A stretch of DNA of 64,000 nucleotides, from positions 1-64,000 of the forward strand of contig JAKASJ010000014.1 of assembly GCA_021819085.1 (NCBI GenBank). The letters run 5' to 3'. The position numbers were made by a program, and so were the translations under genes. The DNA is from Pseudomonadota bacterium. Its GTDB lineage: Bacteria; Pseudomonadota; Gammaproteobacteria; Acidiferrobacterales; UBA6901. Under the pieces are notes generated by a model. That model was not told the DNA's origin, did no database searches, and saw nothing but the letters and a program-made list of their open reading frames with translations. Shown here one piece after another: positions 30,590 to 41,125 of this stretch (positions within the stretch are counted from its first letter, which is position 1; each line of letters opens with the position of its first letter).

Positions 30590-31351
30590 TCAGCGGGCGT
30601 TGAAAGCCCGGCCGGTAGTGCCGCGGCTGTCCGGGCCCATCAGATAAAGATAGGGCGCCATGACCTCCTCGGGGCGCGGATGCTGGTCCGGAACCTCGCC
30701 CGGGTAGGCGCGGGCGCGCAGCCCGGTCGCTACTGCGCCCGGGTTCAGGCTGTTGAACCGGATGTGGGTGTTGTTTTCGAGTTCATCCGCCCAGGTCTCC
30801 ATGAGGCGCTCGAGCGCACCACCCGCGGCTGCGTAGGCGCCCCAGTAGGCGCGAGCGTGGCGCGCCACGTCGGAAGAGCTGAATATCACCGATGCATCGC
30901 TCGAGCGTTTGAGCAGGTCGATGCACAGGCGGGTGATGACGTATGCTGCATTGAAATTGACCTGCATCACCCGCGTCCACAGTTCCGGCTCGTAGAGCTC
31001 GAGCGGCGTCAGGGTGCCGAGCTCAGCCGCGCTGTGCAGGATGCCGTCGAGCTTGCCGAACTCCTTGTCAATCGCGGCTCCGAGGCCGTCGTATTCCTTG
31101 GACGTCGCCCGTGCCAGATCCAAGGGCGTGATTGCCGGCTGCGGTCCGCCGTCGGCGAGGATCTCGTCGTAGACGCTTTCCAGCTTGGAAACCGTGCGTC
31201 CCAGAAGAATGACGCTGGCACCGTGCTTTGCGTAGGCGCGGGCGGCCGCCCGGCCGAGGCCATCGCCTGCTCCCGTGACAAGTACAACGCGGCCAGCGAG
31301 CAGATCGGAAGCGGGTTGATAAGGATTCGGTGCGGTCATTGATTGCGGCAT
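30590..31351 (-). CDS. YciK-type short-chain dehydrogenase/reductase
   Basis: VVLVTGAGDGLGRAAARAYAKHGA; FNAAYVITRL; PYLYLMGPDSRG; start 31351 (or 31339). Confidence 0.9.
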   Translation of the reverse strand: MPQSMTAPNPYQPASDLLAGRVVLVTGAGDGLGRAAARAYAKHGASVILLGRTVSKLESVYDEILADGGPQPAITPLDLARATSKEYDGLGAAIDKEFGKLDGILHSAAELGTLTPLELYEPELWTRVMQVNFNAAYVITRLCIDLLKRSSDASVIFSSSDVARHARAYWGAYAAAGGALERLMETWADELENNTHIRFNSLNPGAVATGLRARAYPGEVPDQHPRPEEVMAPYLYLMGPDSRGTTGRAFNAR

Positions 31352-31741
31352 GGATTGCAGACGGGAGTCAGGTTGAAACCATGCATTGTACCGCACTCCG
31401 CATGGAAGCTTCGAGCACTGTCGCATCGCACTGTCTTCACGAAAAAGGCGCGATTGATTTCCGCCCCGGGAATCGAGGATGGCGCGCAGCGCCGGGTCAC
31501 AGTGTCTTGATCCGTTCCAGATTGCGTATGCAGGTGTCTCGCAAGCGCGACCCAGGGAGGGTCGCAAGCCGTCGCGATGGCAGGTTTTTGTGCGGAGTGC
31601 GGCACGGCCAGCTGGACAGTCGGTGCGAGTTTCCGGCCAGGATGAGAAGCACGGCGGGCGTGATCCGCAGATCGACCGTCGCAAGGCGACAGGCCGTTGG
31701 CCTGTCGGTGCCGGACGCGGCTGGCTACCGCACAATTATGT

Positions 31742-32731
31742 TCAGGCGAAACGCGACTTCCCTTCGTCGTTGACGCAAATGCGGTTGCGGCCCTGATTCT
31801 TGGCGAGATAAAGGCGGCGGTCGGAGACGGCGAGCAGCTCATCGAAGGTATCGACAGATTCGGCACTGAAGGAGGCCATCCCGATGCTGATGGTGACCCG
31901 GATGCGGGCATCGGCGGTGACGATTTCCGCCTTCTCGACGCGTATGCGAATGCGCTCGGCCAGCACTGCGGCACCGAGGCGGTTGGTTTCCGGAAGCAGC
32001 ACCGCGAATTCCTCGCCGCCGATGCGTGCGACGACGTCGCCATTGCGCACGATGCCGCCGAGCAGGGATGCGACTTTGACCAGGACCTCGTCGCCTGCCT
32101 GGTGACCGAATTTGTCGTTGACCTGCTTGAAGTGGTCAATGTCGATCAGCAGTACCGACAGTTCTCCCATGTAACGCTTTACGGCCGCGACCTGCTGTGT
32201 GCCCTGTTCGTAAAAGCTGCGCCGGTTGCGCAGCCGTGTCAGCGGATCGGTGCTGGCCTGCTCGACGAGTGCGCGGCGGCTTTCCTCGAGTTCGCGAATT
32301 GTCCTGCTGAGCTTGTAGTGGACGTTGACCCGCGCCTGGAGCTCCATGACGTCGACCGGTTTGGTAAGAAAGTCATTGGCACCGTTCAGGAACGCCAGGT
32401 TCTTGTCGACGCTGTCGTTGGCCGCGGTCATTACGATCACCGGTATGCTTGCGATACGGGCGATCGGACTCTTGCGGATTTTGACCAGAAGCTGCTGTCC
32501 GGTCATGCGTGGCATGTTGACGTCGGTGATGACCACGTCGATATGCTCGTCAGCCGCCAGGATCTGCCATGCTTCTTCGCCATCTTTGGCTTCGATAAGC
32601 TGGTAGCTTTCCGAGAGATTCTTGGACAGCATTGCCTTCGAGGTCTGGGAATCCTCGGCAAGCAGGATGCGGGGCCGGGAGTCTGCACCCGTTGGATCGC
32701 TGTGCACCATGAGCAGTTGCGGACGCGTCAC
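31742..32731 (-). CDS. REC-GGDEF response regulator diguanylate cyclase
   Basis: REC: ILLAEDSQTSKAML, VVITDVNMPRMTG; GGDEF: RNGDVVARIGGEEFAVLLPET with intact RxxD I-site. Confidence 0.93.
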   Translation of the reverse strand: MTRPQLLMVHSDPTGADSRPRILLAEDSQTSKAMLSKNLSESYQLIEAKDGEEAWQILAADEHIDVVITDVNMPRMTGQQLLVKIRKSPIARIASIPVIVMTAANDSVDKNLAFLNGANDFLTKPVDVMELQARVNVHYKLSRTIRELEESRRALVEQASTDPLTRLRNRRSFYEQGTQQVAAVKRYMGELSVLLIDIDHFKQVNDKFGHQAGDEVLVKVASLLGGIVRNGDVVARIGGEEFAVLLPETNRLGAAVLAERIRIRVEKAEIVTADARIRVTISIGMASFSAESVDTFDELLAVSDRRLYLAKNQGRNRICVNDEGKSRFA

Positions 32732-32825
32732 ACCTTGTCAGAATTGCCGGAAGCCGGAAAGATACCGCAACTATAGCATCATGCGGAAGCCCGTGTGGGG
32801 CAGGATAGCGCCAGCGCGCGGGCTG

Positions 32826-34070
32826 TCAGGCCCGGTCGTCGCCTTCCGGTCGCGATATCTCGCGTACGCCTTTCTCGATTTGCGCCAGGGGCTCGATGTT
32901 TTTTCTGGCGGTGACTCCCATTTCGGTGAACTTGCGCGCACCCGGAAGCAGCTTGCTGTCGAACGAGCCGATGGCACGGTTGTAATGACCAATGCTGCTG
33001 TCGAGGCTCGTTCCGAGGCGCGCGAGATGCTCCGAGAACGTAGCCAGGCGCGCGTACAGTTCCTCTCCGGCGTCGCGGATTTGCGCAGCATTGGCCGCCA
33101 GCGCCTCTTGGCGCCAGCCATAAGCCACGGCACGCAGCAGCGCGACGAAGCTCGTAGGCGTGGCCAGGATCACCTTCTGGCGCAGCGCGTCTTCCAGAAG
33201 ATTGCGGTCGATGTCGAGCGCCGCGCTGAGGAACTGCTCGCCGGGGATAAACAGGACAACGAAGTCGGGAGTATTCTTGAATTGGCTCCAGTAGGCCTTT
33301 CGCGATAGCTCGGCCACACGCTCGCGGACCTTGCGTGCATGATGTTCGAGGTGGCGTGCGCGTTCGGAATCGTCGGTTGCCTCCATGGCGTTGAGGTAGG
33401 CGTCGAGCGGGGTTTTGACGTCTACGACGATCTCGCGGCCATCCGGCATGCGCACGACCATGTCCGGACGGAGCACGCCGTCGTCGGTGCTCACCGATTC
33501 TTGCTGGGTGAAGTCGCAGTGCTCGACCATGCCAGCCAGTTCGGTCAGGCGCTTGAGCGTGAGCTCGCCCCATTTGCCGCGGACTTCGGGCCGGCGCAGG
33601 GACTTAACCAGATTCTGGGTTTCGGTCCTCAGCTGATCCTGGGTCTGTGCCATGGTCTCCAGATGTCTGGTTAACGCGCCATAGGCTTCCTTGCGCGTGT
33701 TTTCCATCAGCTGAATCTGCTGTTCGGTCTTGAGCAGGGCTTCGCGGATTGGTGTCACCAGGTTTTCCACCGCTTTTTCCTTCTGTTCCAGGTCCGCTGC
33801 CGCCTGGACCTGAAAGCGCTTGAGGGTCTCCTGGGCGAGCTGCAGGAATGCCTGGTTGTTGCGCTGCAGCGCCTCGTGCGACAGGGCATTGAAGGTGCGC
33901 TCCAGTCCCTGCATCTGCTCGACCGCTTTGCGCCGCTCCAGGTCGAGGGTGGCGGAAAGCTCGGCGATACGCCTCAGGCTGCGGGCGCTCGCGAGCAGCC
34001 AGCCGAGCGCACCGGCCACCGCGGCGACCGTCGCCAGCAATGCCAGAGTCGAAAGATCAGCGGCGGGCAT
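32826..34070 (-). CDS. rmuC: DNA recombination protein RmuC
   Basis: GKWGELTLKRLTELAGMVEHCDF, RPDMVVRMPDGREIVVDVKTPLDAY, VLFIPGEQFLSAAL. Confidence 0.94.
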   Translation of the reverse strand: MPAADLSTLALLATVAAVAGALGWLLASARSLRRIAELSATLDLERRKAVEQMQGLERTFNALSHEALQRNNQAFLQLAQETLKRFQVQAAADLEQKEKAVENLVTPIREALLKTEQQIQLMENTRKEAYGALTRHLETMAQTQDQLRTETQNLVKSLRRPEVRGKWGELTLKRLTELAGMVEHCDFTQQESVSTDDGVLRPDMVVRMPDGREIVVDVKTPLDAYLNAMEATDDSERARHLEHHARKVRERVAELSRKAYWSQFKNTPDFVVLFIPGEQFLSAALDIDRNLLEDALRQKVILATPTSFVALLRAVAYGWRQEALAANAAQIRDAGEELYARLATFSEHLARLGTSLDSSIGHYNRAIGSFDSKLLPGARKFTEMGVTARKNIEPLAQIEKGVREISRPEGDDRA

Positions 34071-34722
34071 CGATCCATTCCAGGACATTGCCGGGCGAGT
34101 ACACCAGGGCATCGGCGCCCCAGCTCGGCGGATCGTCGGCTTCACCGATGTAACCGAACATCGCCACGAGCGTGTGCATGCCGGCGCTGCGTCCGGCCTC
34201 GATGTCGCGTGCGGCATCTCCGACGAACAGGCAGCTGGCGGGCGCGCTACCGCACTGTGCGCAGGCATACAGCAGCGGAGCGGGGTGCGGTTTGGAATTG
34301 GCCGTGGTGTCGCCGCTCACGACGCAGGCCGCCGTGTCGGCCAGCCCGAGCGCGCGCACCAGAGGTTCGGTCAGGAAAGCCGGCTTGTTGGTGACAATGC
34401 CCCAGTTGAGTCTGCGCCCGGGCAGCGCCGACAGCAGTTCGCTGACACCCGGGAACAGCCGCGTTTCCCTGCACAAGTTCGCGGCGTACAGGTCGAGGAA
34501 ACGGCGGCGCAGCACGTCGTAGCCCGTGTCGTGCGGGGCGATTCCGAAGCCGAGCCGCAGGAGCGCGCGCGCGCCGTACGAGGCTACGGGCCGGATCCGG
34601 TCATAGGGCAGGGGCGGCCGGTTGTGCTCACGCAGCAGTTCGTTGAGAGCGAAACCCAGATCGGGGGCAGTGTCCGCCAGAGTCCCGTCGAGGTCGAACA
34701 GGACAGTGTGGATGTCAATCAT
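34057..34722 (-). CDS. HAD phosphatase, Gph family; synteny suggests MupP (MurNAc-6-phosphate phosphatase)
   Basis: [45 protein letters not shown]; immediately downstream of ubiG. Confidence 0.88.
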   Translation of the reverse strand: MIDIHTVLFDLDGTLADTAPDLGFALNELLREHNRPPLPYDRIRPVASYGARALLRLGFGIAPHDTGYDVLRRRFLDLYAANLCRETRLFPGVSELLSALPGRRLNWGIVTNKPAFLTEPLVRALGLADTAACVVSGDTTANSKPHPAPLLYACAQCGSAPASCLFVGDAARDIEAGRSAGMHTLVAMFGYIGEADDPPSWGADALVYSPGNVLEWIDARR

Positions 34723-35434
34723 CCGTGCGTTGGCACCAGGCTAGGTAATTGACGTCGACTCCCGGCCCAAGCGTGTACTGGGCGGTCACGGGATTATAGT
34801 GCATGCCGGTGAATCCGAGCATCTCGAGGCCGGCATGACGGCACATGTCCTGGAGTTCGGACGGCTTGATGAATTTCATGTAATCGTGTGTGCCGCGTGG
34901 CAGCAGGCGCAGCACATACTCCGCGCCCACGATCGCGAACAGCCAGGCTTTGGGATTGCGGTTTATCGTGGAGAAGAACACCTGTCCGCCTGGCTTGACC
35001 AGATGTGCGCAGGCGGTCACCGCCGATGCCGGGTCGGGGACATGTTCCAGCATCTCCAGGCAGGTGACCACGTCGAACGACTGCGGCTGCTGCTGTGCCA
35101 GGTCCTCGACGGAAATGCGGCGGTAGTCGACCACACGCCCGGTTTCCTTCAGATGCAGGCGCGCGACGGCCAGCGGCGCCTCCCCCAGATCTATTCCGGT
35201 CACCTGCGCATCCAGGGCTGCCATGCTCTCGGAGAGGATGCCGCCGCCGCAACCGACGTCGAGCACGGCCTTGCCGCGCAGGGCGGCACGCTCCTCGATG
35301 TACCGCAGCCGCAGCGGATTGATATCGTGCAACGGCTTGAACTCGCTCGTCGGATCCCACCAGCGCTCGGCCAGCTTCTCGAATTTGGCGATCTCGGCTT
35401 CGTCGACGTTGTGGGTGGTCGTTGTCATAGGCAT
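34715..35434 (-). CDS. ubiG: Ubiquinone 3-O-methyltransferase UbiG
   Basis: [45 protein letters not shown]. Confidence 0.96.
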   Translation of the reverse strand: MPMTTTTHNVDEAEIAKFEKLAERWWDPTSEFKPLHDINPLRLRYIEERAALRGKAVLDVGCGGGILSESMAALDAQVTGIDLGEAPLAVARLHLKETGRVVDYRRISVEDLAQQQPQSFDVVTCLEMLEHVPDPASAVTACAHLVKPGGQVFFSTINRNPKAWLFAIVGAEYVLRLLPRGTHDYMKFIKPSELQDMCRHAGLEMLGFTGMHYNPVTAQYTLGPGVDVNYLAWCQRTDD

Positions 35435-35525
35435 GTTGACCCGCTGCCGGGAATGAAGTGTGGCGGTTGCAGTGTACCTCCGGACATGTGCCAGGGCGGC
35501 TGTACGCCCGCTCCGCGACATGGCG

Positions 35526-36848
35526 TCAAGGGTTCGGCTGCGGGTGTATTCTAGCACTCCAGCTTTGCGCGCGTTGCAGAATTTCGGACTCGTCCAGGGT
35601 TGTCAGGCGGCCGCTGTCGAGCAGCTGACGGCCGGCCACCCAGACATCGGTGACCTGGTCGCGGGCGGCGGTGTAGACGACCTGCGAAAGCGGATCGTAG
35701 ACCGGCTGGCTGGGGATGCGCGCGAGATCGATTGCTGCGAGATCCGCGTACTTGCCGACGCTGATCGAGCCCGTGACGGAGTCGAGTCCGAGCGCGCGCG
35801 CACCATTGAGTGTGGCCATGCGCAGCGCCGCACGCGCGGGCAGGGCGGTGGCGTCTCCGCTCACGGCCTTGGCCAGCAGTGCTGCGGTGCGCATCTCGTC
35901 GAGCATGTCGAGATCGTTGTTGCTTGCAGCGCCGTCGGTGCCGAGGGCGACATTGACGCCGGCGCGCAGCAGCTCGTGTACCGGACAGAAGCCGCTGGCG
36001 AGCTTGAGGTTCGACTCAGGGCAATGGACGACGCTTACCCCGGTGCGCGCCAGCAGCGCGATTTCCTCGGGCAGCAGCTGTGTCATGTGCACCGCGACGA
36101 GATTCGGGGTGAGCAGATCCAGTTCGTGCAGCCGCTCCAGCGGCCGCCGTCCGGTCCTGGCGAGCGCCTCCTGCACCTCGTGGGCGGTCTCGTGGACGTG
36201 CATGTGGACCGGAAGATCCAGTTCGTTGTTGAGGGTGCGGATGCGGATAAGCGGCTCGTCAGATACGGAATAGGGCGCGTGCGGCGCAAACGCCGCCGTG
36301 GTCAGCTCGCTGCCGCGCAGTTCATCGTGCAGTCTGAGGCCCTTGTCGAGATAGGCGGCGGGCGAGTCGGCATAGGGTGTGGGGAAATCGATTACGATCA
36401 TTCCAATGCAGGCGCGGATGCCGGCCTTGCGCACCACCCGCGCGCAGTCTTCGGGAAAGAAGTACATGTCGCTGAAACAGGTGGTGCCGCCTTTCAGCAT
36501 CTCGGCGACCGCCAGCTGCGCTCCGTCGCGCACGAACTGCGGCGATACCCAGCGGACTTCCGCCGGCCAGATGTGGTTGTGCAGCCAGTCCATGAGCGGC
36601 AGGTCATCCGCCAGGCCCCGAAACAGCCCCATGGCCGCATGGGTGTGGGCGTTGACCAGGCCCGGGATCAGCGCGTGGGTCGCGAGATCGATCGTCCGGC
36701 GCGCCCGGTAGCGTGCGAGCGCCACAGGGGTCGGCAAGACCTCCAGGATGCGCCCCTGGTCGATGGCGACACTGTGGTGATCGAGATGGCCTTCCGGATC
36801 CACCGGAATCACCCAGCGCGCATTGATCAGCAGTTCGATTTCAGTCAC
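35526..36848 (-). CDS. mtaD: TRZ/ATZ amidohydrolase (5'-methylthioadenosine/SAH deaminase, MtaD type)
   Basis: [71 protein letters not shown]. Confidence 0.9.
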   Translation of the reverse strand: MTEIELLINARWVIPVDPEGHLDHHSVAIDQGRILEVLPTPVALARYRARRTIDLATHALIPGLVNAHTHAAMGLFRGLADDLPLMDWLHNHIWPAEVRWVSPQFVRDGAQLAVAEMLKGGTTCFSDMYFFPEDCARVVRKAGIRACIGMIVIDFPTPYADSPAAYLDKGLRLHDELRGSELTTAAFAPHAPYSVSDEPLIRIRTLNNELDLPVHMHVHETAHEVQEALARTGRRPLERLHELDLLTPNLVAVHMTQLLPEEIALLARTGVSVVHCPESNLKLASGFCPVHELLRAGVNVALGTDGAASNNDLDMLDEMRTAALLAKAVSGDATALPARAALRMATLNGARALGLDSVTGSISVGKYADLAAIDLARIPSQPVYDPLSQVVYTAARDQVTDVWVAGRQLLDSGRLTTLDESEILQRAQSWSARIHPQPNP

Positions 36849-37195
36849 GGAGCGACAAGACCACTTTAACGATGCCCACGAAATTTTGTGCAGTATATTG
36901 CATCAAAGCCCAATGTCACGTGACTTTACGTATGCCGCAGCGCTGGCTTCAGGGAGCCATCCGACCCATCACCGCCTGGCCGACTGCGCCCTGGCTCGCG
37001 ACTTCCCGGTTTCCTCATTGATCGATGCCAAGGGTGGTGGCTCAGCACGACTCGTGTGGTTCTCGCAGCGGCCACGTTGCCGCAGTCCGTTGCCGGCGCC
37101 CATGGCGGCGCGATCGCGAATGCACCACGGAAACGGTCCCGGCATGGCCCCCGATTGCCGCCGAAGCCGTGCAGCTGATGGAAAGACCTGCTATT

Positions 37196-38236
37196 TCAAT
37201 TTATTCGTCGCAGTTTCGGCAGCAGGCGCACAAGCTCCACGATCGCCTTCTGATTGTGCGCCAGTCGCCGCAGTGCCGCCATCTCGTGCAGCACTTGCTT
37301 GCGGTCGGCCGCGGGAAACCCCATTACCTCGCTTCCGTCCCCGATGTCCTTGGTCACGCCGGCGTGCGCCAGCACGACGGCCTGCGAACCGATGGTGACA
37401 TGGTCCACTACGCCGCATTGCGCGGCCAGCGTTACGTAGTCCTTGATCACCGTTGAACCGCCGATGCCGACCTGGCCACATAACAGCGAGCGCGCGCCGA
37501 TCTGCACGTTGTGCGCGATATGTACCTGGTTATCGATCTTCGTACCCTCGCCCACACGCGTCTCCCACAGGGCGGCCCGGTCGATGCAGGTGTTGGCGCC
37601 GATCTCCACGTTCGATTCGATCACCGCGGTGCCCACCTGGGGGAATTTCACGTGTTCGCCATTGCGGAACTTGTAACCGAAGCCGTCCGAACCGATGACG
37701 ACCCCGGAGTGAAGCACGACGTTGTTCCCGAGCTGCACTCCGTCGTAAAGCACCACGTTTGGGTGAAGTACGCAGTTATCGCCCAGCGTGACGCCATTGC
37801 CGATATGGCATCCGGCCTTTATCCAGCAGTTGCTGCCGAGGGTCGTGTGAGTGCCGATGGACGCGAACGCTTCCACGCATGTGCCTTTGCCGATGATCGC
37901 CGACGGATCGATGTGTGCCTTGGCGCTCAGCGTGCCGCAGCTTGTCTTTTGCGGATAAAGCCGGTGCAGGCAGGAGATGAATGCCAGCTCCGGATCGTCC
38001 ACAGCCAGCAGACAGGTGTCGACATTCGAGGCATTGTCCGGTGTCCCCTTCTGCACGAGTATGGCGCTTGCTGTCGTGGTCTTGAGTTTGCATGCGTATT
38101 TCGGATTGCTGAGAAAGGTGAGCTGGTTTGCGCCGGCCTCATCGATGTGGGCGGCAGAATCAATGGTCTGATGGGGGTTCCTTCCAAAGATGTCGGCACC
38201 GCACACCTCGGCAAGTTCGCTGATCGTGATGGTCAT
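37196..38236 (-). CDS. lpxD: UDP-3-O-acylglucosamine N-acyltransferase LpxD
   Basis: Hexapeptide-repeat LbH: VVLHSGVVIGSDGFGYKFRNGEHVKFPQVGTAVIESNVEIGANTCIDRA, TKIDNQVHIAHNVQIG. Confidence 0.93.
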   Translation of the reverse strand: MTITISELAEVCGADIFGRNPHQTIDSAAHIDEAGANQLTFLSNPKYACKLKTTTASAILVQKGTPDNASNVDTCLLAVDDPELAFISCLHRLYPQKTSCGTLSAKAHIDPSAIIGKGTCVEAFASIGTHTTLGSNCWIKAGCHIGNGVTLGDNCVLHPNVVLYDGVQLGNNVVLHSGVVIGSDGFGYKFRNGEHVKFPQVGTAVIESNVEIGANTCIDRAALWETRVGEGTKIDNQVHIAHNVQIGARSLLCGQVGIGGSTVIKDYVTLAAQCGVVDHVTIGSQAVVLAHAGVTKDIGDGSEVMGFPAADRKQVLHEMAALRRLAHNQKAIVELVRLLPKLRRIN

Positions 38237-39471
38237 GGGGCGTCCCAAACTGCGTTCTTTAATACAGATGGTGATGTTTGAATCTTAGTTGAAGGTTACT
38301 CAGAAGCCAGAAATCGGGGCAGGCACCCGGGTACCTGCGGACCGGCGAGCGACGATTGCCGGTTGAGGCAGTCCGTGCGCCGGTGTGCGGCTCGAACTTC
38401 TCGCCGTTCTGCAGCGGCCGGCGTACAGTGCGCTTGGATGTCAGCATCGCACGTGTTCATCCGGTTCACGATCCGTGTGGGTAGTCCGGAAGCAAAGTGC
38501 AACGTCAGGCACTCCGGGAGGGGGACGCCGTGGGACCCTTCACCGGATTTCGTGCATCCGCGTCGATTCATGCTCAGTCTGAGCCATGAGGCCGGCAAAA
38601 AGTTCACATGATGTCACGATTCACGGTACCGGCCGGTCTGCGCCATTGGCCTCGAGAATGGCCACCGGCTCGACGGATTTCGACAGCGCCGCAGGCCGTG
38701 GATCGGTGTGCGCTGATGCCGGGAGGCAATGCCGGCCGACCGTCCTGTGTTGGGGCGCAAGGTCATGCGGGCCTTTGCACGACGCGGTTGGCGGTTCGGT
38801 GCAGGCCAGTCTGTCGCAGTCTGGCGGTATACGGTGCTGCCTGCGGGAAGGTCATCGCGTGTGCGTCACGAGCGCCGGCCGTTCCCGGTGGGGTGTCCGA
38901 TGGATTCGGCCACGGCATCCGGCAGCCGTCTTGAGCGGGACGGCGCGCGGCATTGGCAGATCCTGCGGTTAATGAGACAGACCGGTGATTTTATTATTTA
39001 GTTATAACAATGTGTTACAGGATACATCTATACCGGGATCTCAGATTTCATGCCTGGGGACTTCCGCAACAGAGAGGCCTCAGACGGGGGCGGGACGCAT
39101 TCCCGCTTGCCGTTGCACCGGATCATCTTTGGGCGCGCGGAGCGGCGCCGGATCCCCGTGCAAGACCTTCGGCCACAACGCTGCGGCTGCAGGCGGCCGG
39201 TTTTTCAGAATGCTCCGGGACGCCCACCGGCGGAAGCGCCCGGGCCTGTGGCGGACACCCTGTCGTGTGCCCGTGCGTCATCGGGTCCGCTGCCGGGTGG
39301 TGGAACCGTCTGGTATGATCCGCCGCGGTGCCGGGCGCCGCTGTCGGTGCACGGCGCGGGGGGTGCGCTGGTTCTTTGGCTCGTGGACCGGTGCGCGGAA
39401 GTCAGAGATGCTGCCCGCAAGGCGAGCGTTTGTGCCGAAAGCAGGCTGTGCCGCAAGGTGATGGGTGTCCG

Positions 39472-40539
39472 ATGAAGAATCCGCAGATTTCTGAAAACAT
39501 TCCGTACGATCGAGTGCGGGCGGTGCAGTGGGAAAACGACCGGCTCAGTCTGATCGACCAGCGCCGCTTACCGGGCCGCACCGAAATGGTGGCACTCGGG
39601 CATCTGCCGGAATGCATCGACGCGATCCGGGACATGGTTGTGCGTGGCGCGCCTGCGATCGGTATCACCGCCGCCTATGCCGTGGTCCTGGCGGCACGAG
39701 ACCGGTATCGCACCGATCCTGCAGGCTGGCGCAGCGCGCTTTTTTCCGATCTCGAGCTGCTGGCGGCGGCGCGCCCGACGGCGGTGAATCTGCGCTGGGC
39801 GGTGGAGCGCATGCGCTGCGTTGTCGAATCGGCAATCGGCGCCGACCCCGTGGCCCTTCTGCTGGCCGAGGCGCGCCGCATCCACGCAGAGGACATCGCC
39901 GCCAACCATCGCATGGGGACACTGGGCATGGCGTTGATCGAGCCCGGCAGCGGCGTGCTGACACACTGCAACACCGGTGCGCTCGCGACGGGCGGGTATG
40001 GCACGGCGCTTGGAGTGGTGCGCGCCGGATTTGCCGCCGGGCGCATCGGGCCGGTCTATGCCGACGAGACCCGCCCATGGCTGCAGGGTGCGCGGCTGAC
40101 TGCCTGGGAACTGGTGCAGGAGAACATCCCGGTAACGCTGATTGTCGAGGGGGCAGCGGCACAGCTCATGAAGGAGGGGCGCATACGCTGGGTGATCGTG
40201 GGTGCCGACCGCATCGCGGCCAACGGCGACACGGCCAACAAGATCGGTACCTACGGGCTGGCGGTGAGCGCGCGCTACCACGGCGTGAAATTCATGGTTG
40301 TCGCTCCGACCAGCAGCGTCGATATGACCATCACCGATGGTGGCGGGATCCCCATCGAAAGCCGTGACCCGGCTGAGGTGCTCAACTGTTCAGGAACGCG
40401 CACAGCTGCCGAGGGCGCCCAGGCATGGAACCCGGCATTCGATGTTACCCCCGCGACGCTCATCGATGCCATTGTCACGGAAAAAGGCGTGGTCGAGGCG
40501 CCGTCGGCTGCGAAGATGCGGGCGCTTGCGGATTCCTGA
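39472..40539 (+). CDS. mtnA: S-methyl-5-thioribose-1-phosphate isomerase MtnA
   Basis: [57 protein letters not shown]-track start at 39328 is over-extended. Confidence 0.95.
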   Translation: MKNPQISENIPYDRVRAVQWENDRLSLIDQRRLPGRTEMVALGHLPECIDAIRDMVVRGAPAIGITAAYAVVLAARDRYRTDPAGWRSALFSDLELLAAARPTAVNLRWAVERMRCVVESAIGADPVALLLAEARRIHAEDIAANHRMGTLGMALIEPGSGVLTHCNTGALATGGYGTALGVVRAGFAAGRIGPVYADETRPWLQGARLTAWELVQENIPVTLIVEGAAAQLMKEGRIRWVIVGADRIAANGDTANKIGTYGLAVSARYHGVKFMVVAPTSSVDMTITDGGGIPIESRDPAEVLNCSGTRTAAEGAQAWNPAFDVTPATLIDAIVTEKGVVEAPSAAKMRALADS

Positions 40540-41125
40540 GCCACCTGTGCTGACTCCGTGCAGGAGGCAGGCGGATCGCATCTGACTGCGCGGCTGCGCT
40601 GGCTGCGGGCGGGCTGCCCATGGATGTCAGGGGCAGGTCAACGACTGCCTGGCCGCGCAAACGGTTGCGCAAGCGTGGCGATGGTTGCGTGGCGGTGCAA
40701 GCCGGCCAGCCCCCGTTCGCAGATGGCCGATCACACGGGTGTGTACCATAACGCATATTACGAGGACGGACCCGGATGGCGGCAGGGGCGCCTTCTCGTC
40801 AGCGCGAGCCCAAGGAAGATGTACGCACGGCCGTACCTCTGCGCCTGATGCAGATCAACAAAATGCGCAGACCGGACCCCGGTATACGGGCGTGGGCTGG
40901 ATAGTACAGAATAATCGGCTATACGTTTTCAACGTAACCATCGAAAAACGGATGTTGTAGCAATTCATGGCGGTCGGCTTGGTCATCACCATCCGGCAGG
41001 GACGCTCTGGAGCGGTTAAAGATGACGACGTACAAATTCGATTTCCTGCCGTGGTTCTCTGGTCCCAACCACGCCTGCCGTAGTTCCGCGCCGCCTCCGC
41101 GCCCGGGAAAGGATGAACGGCGGGC

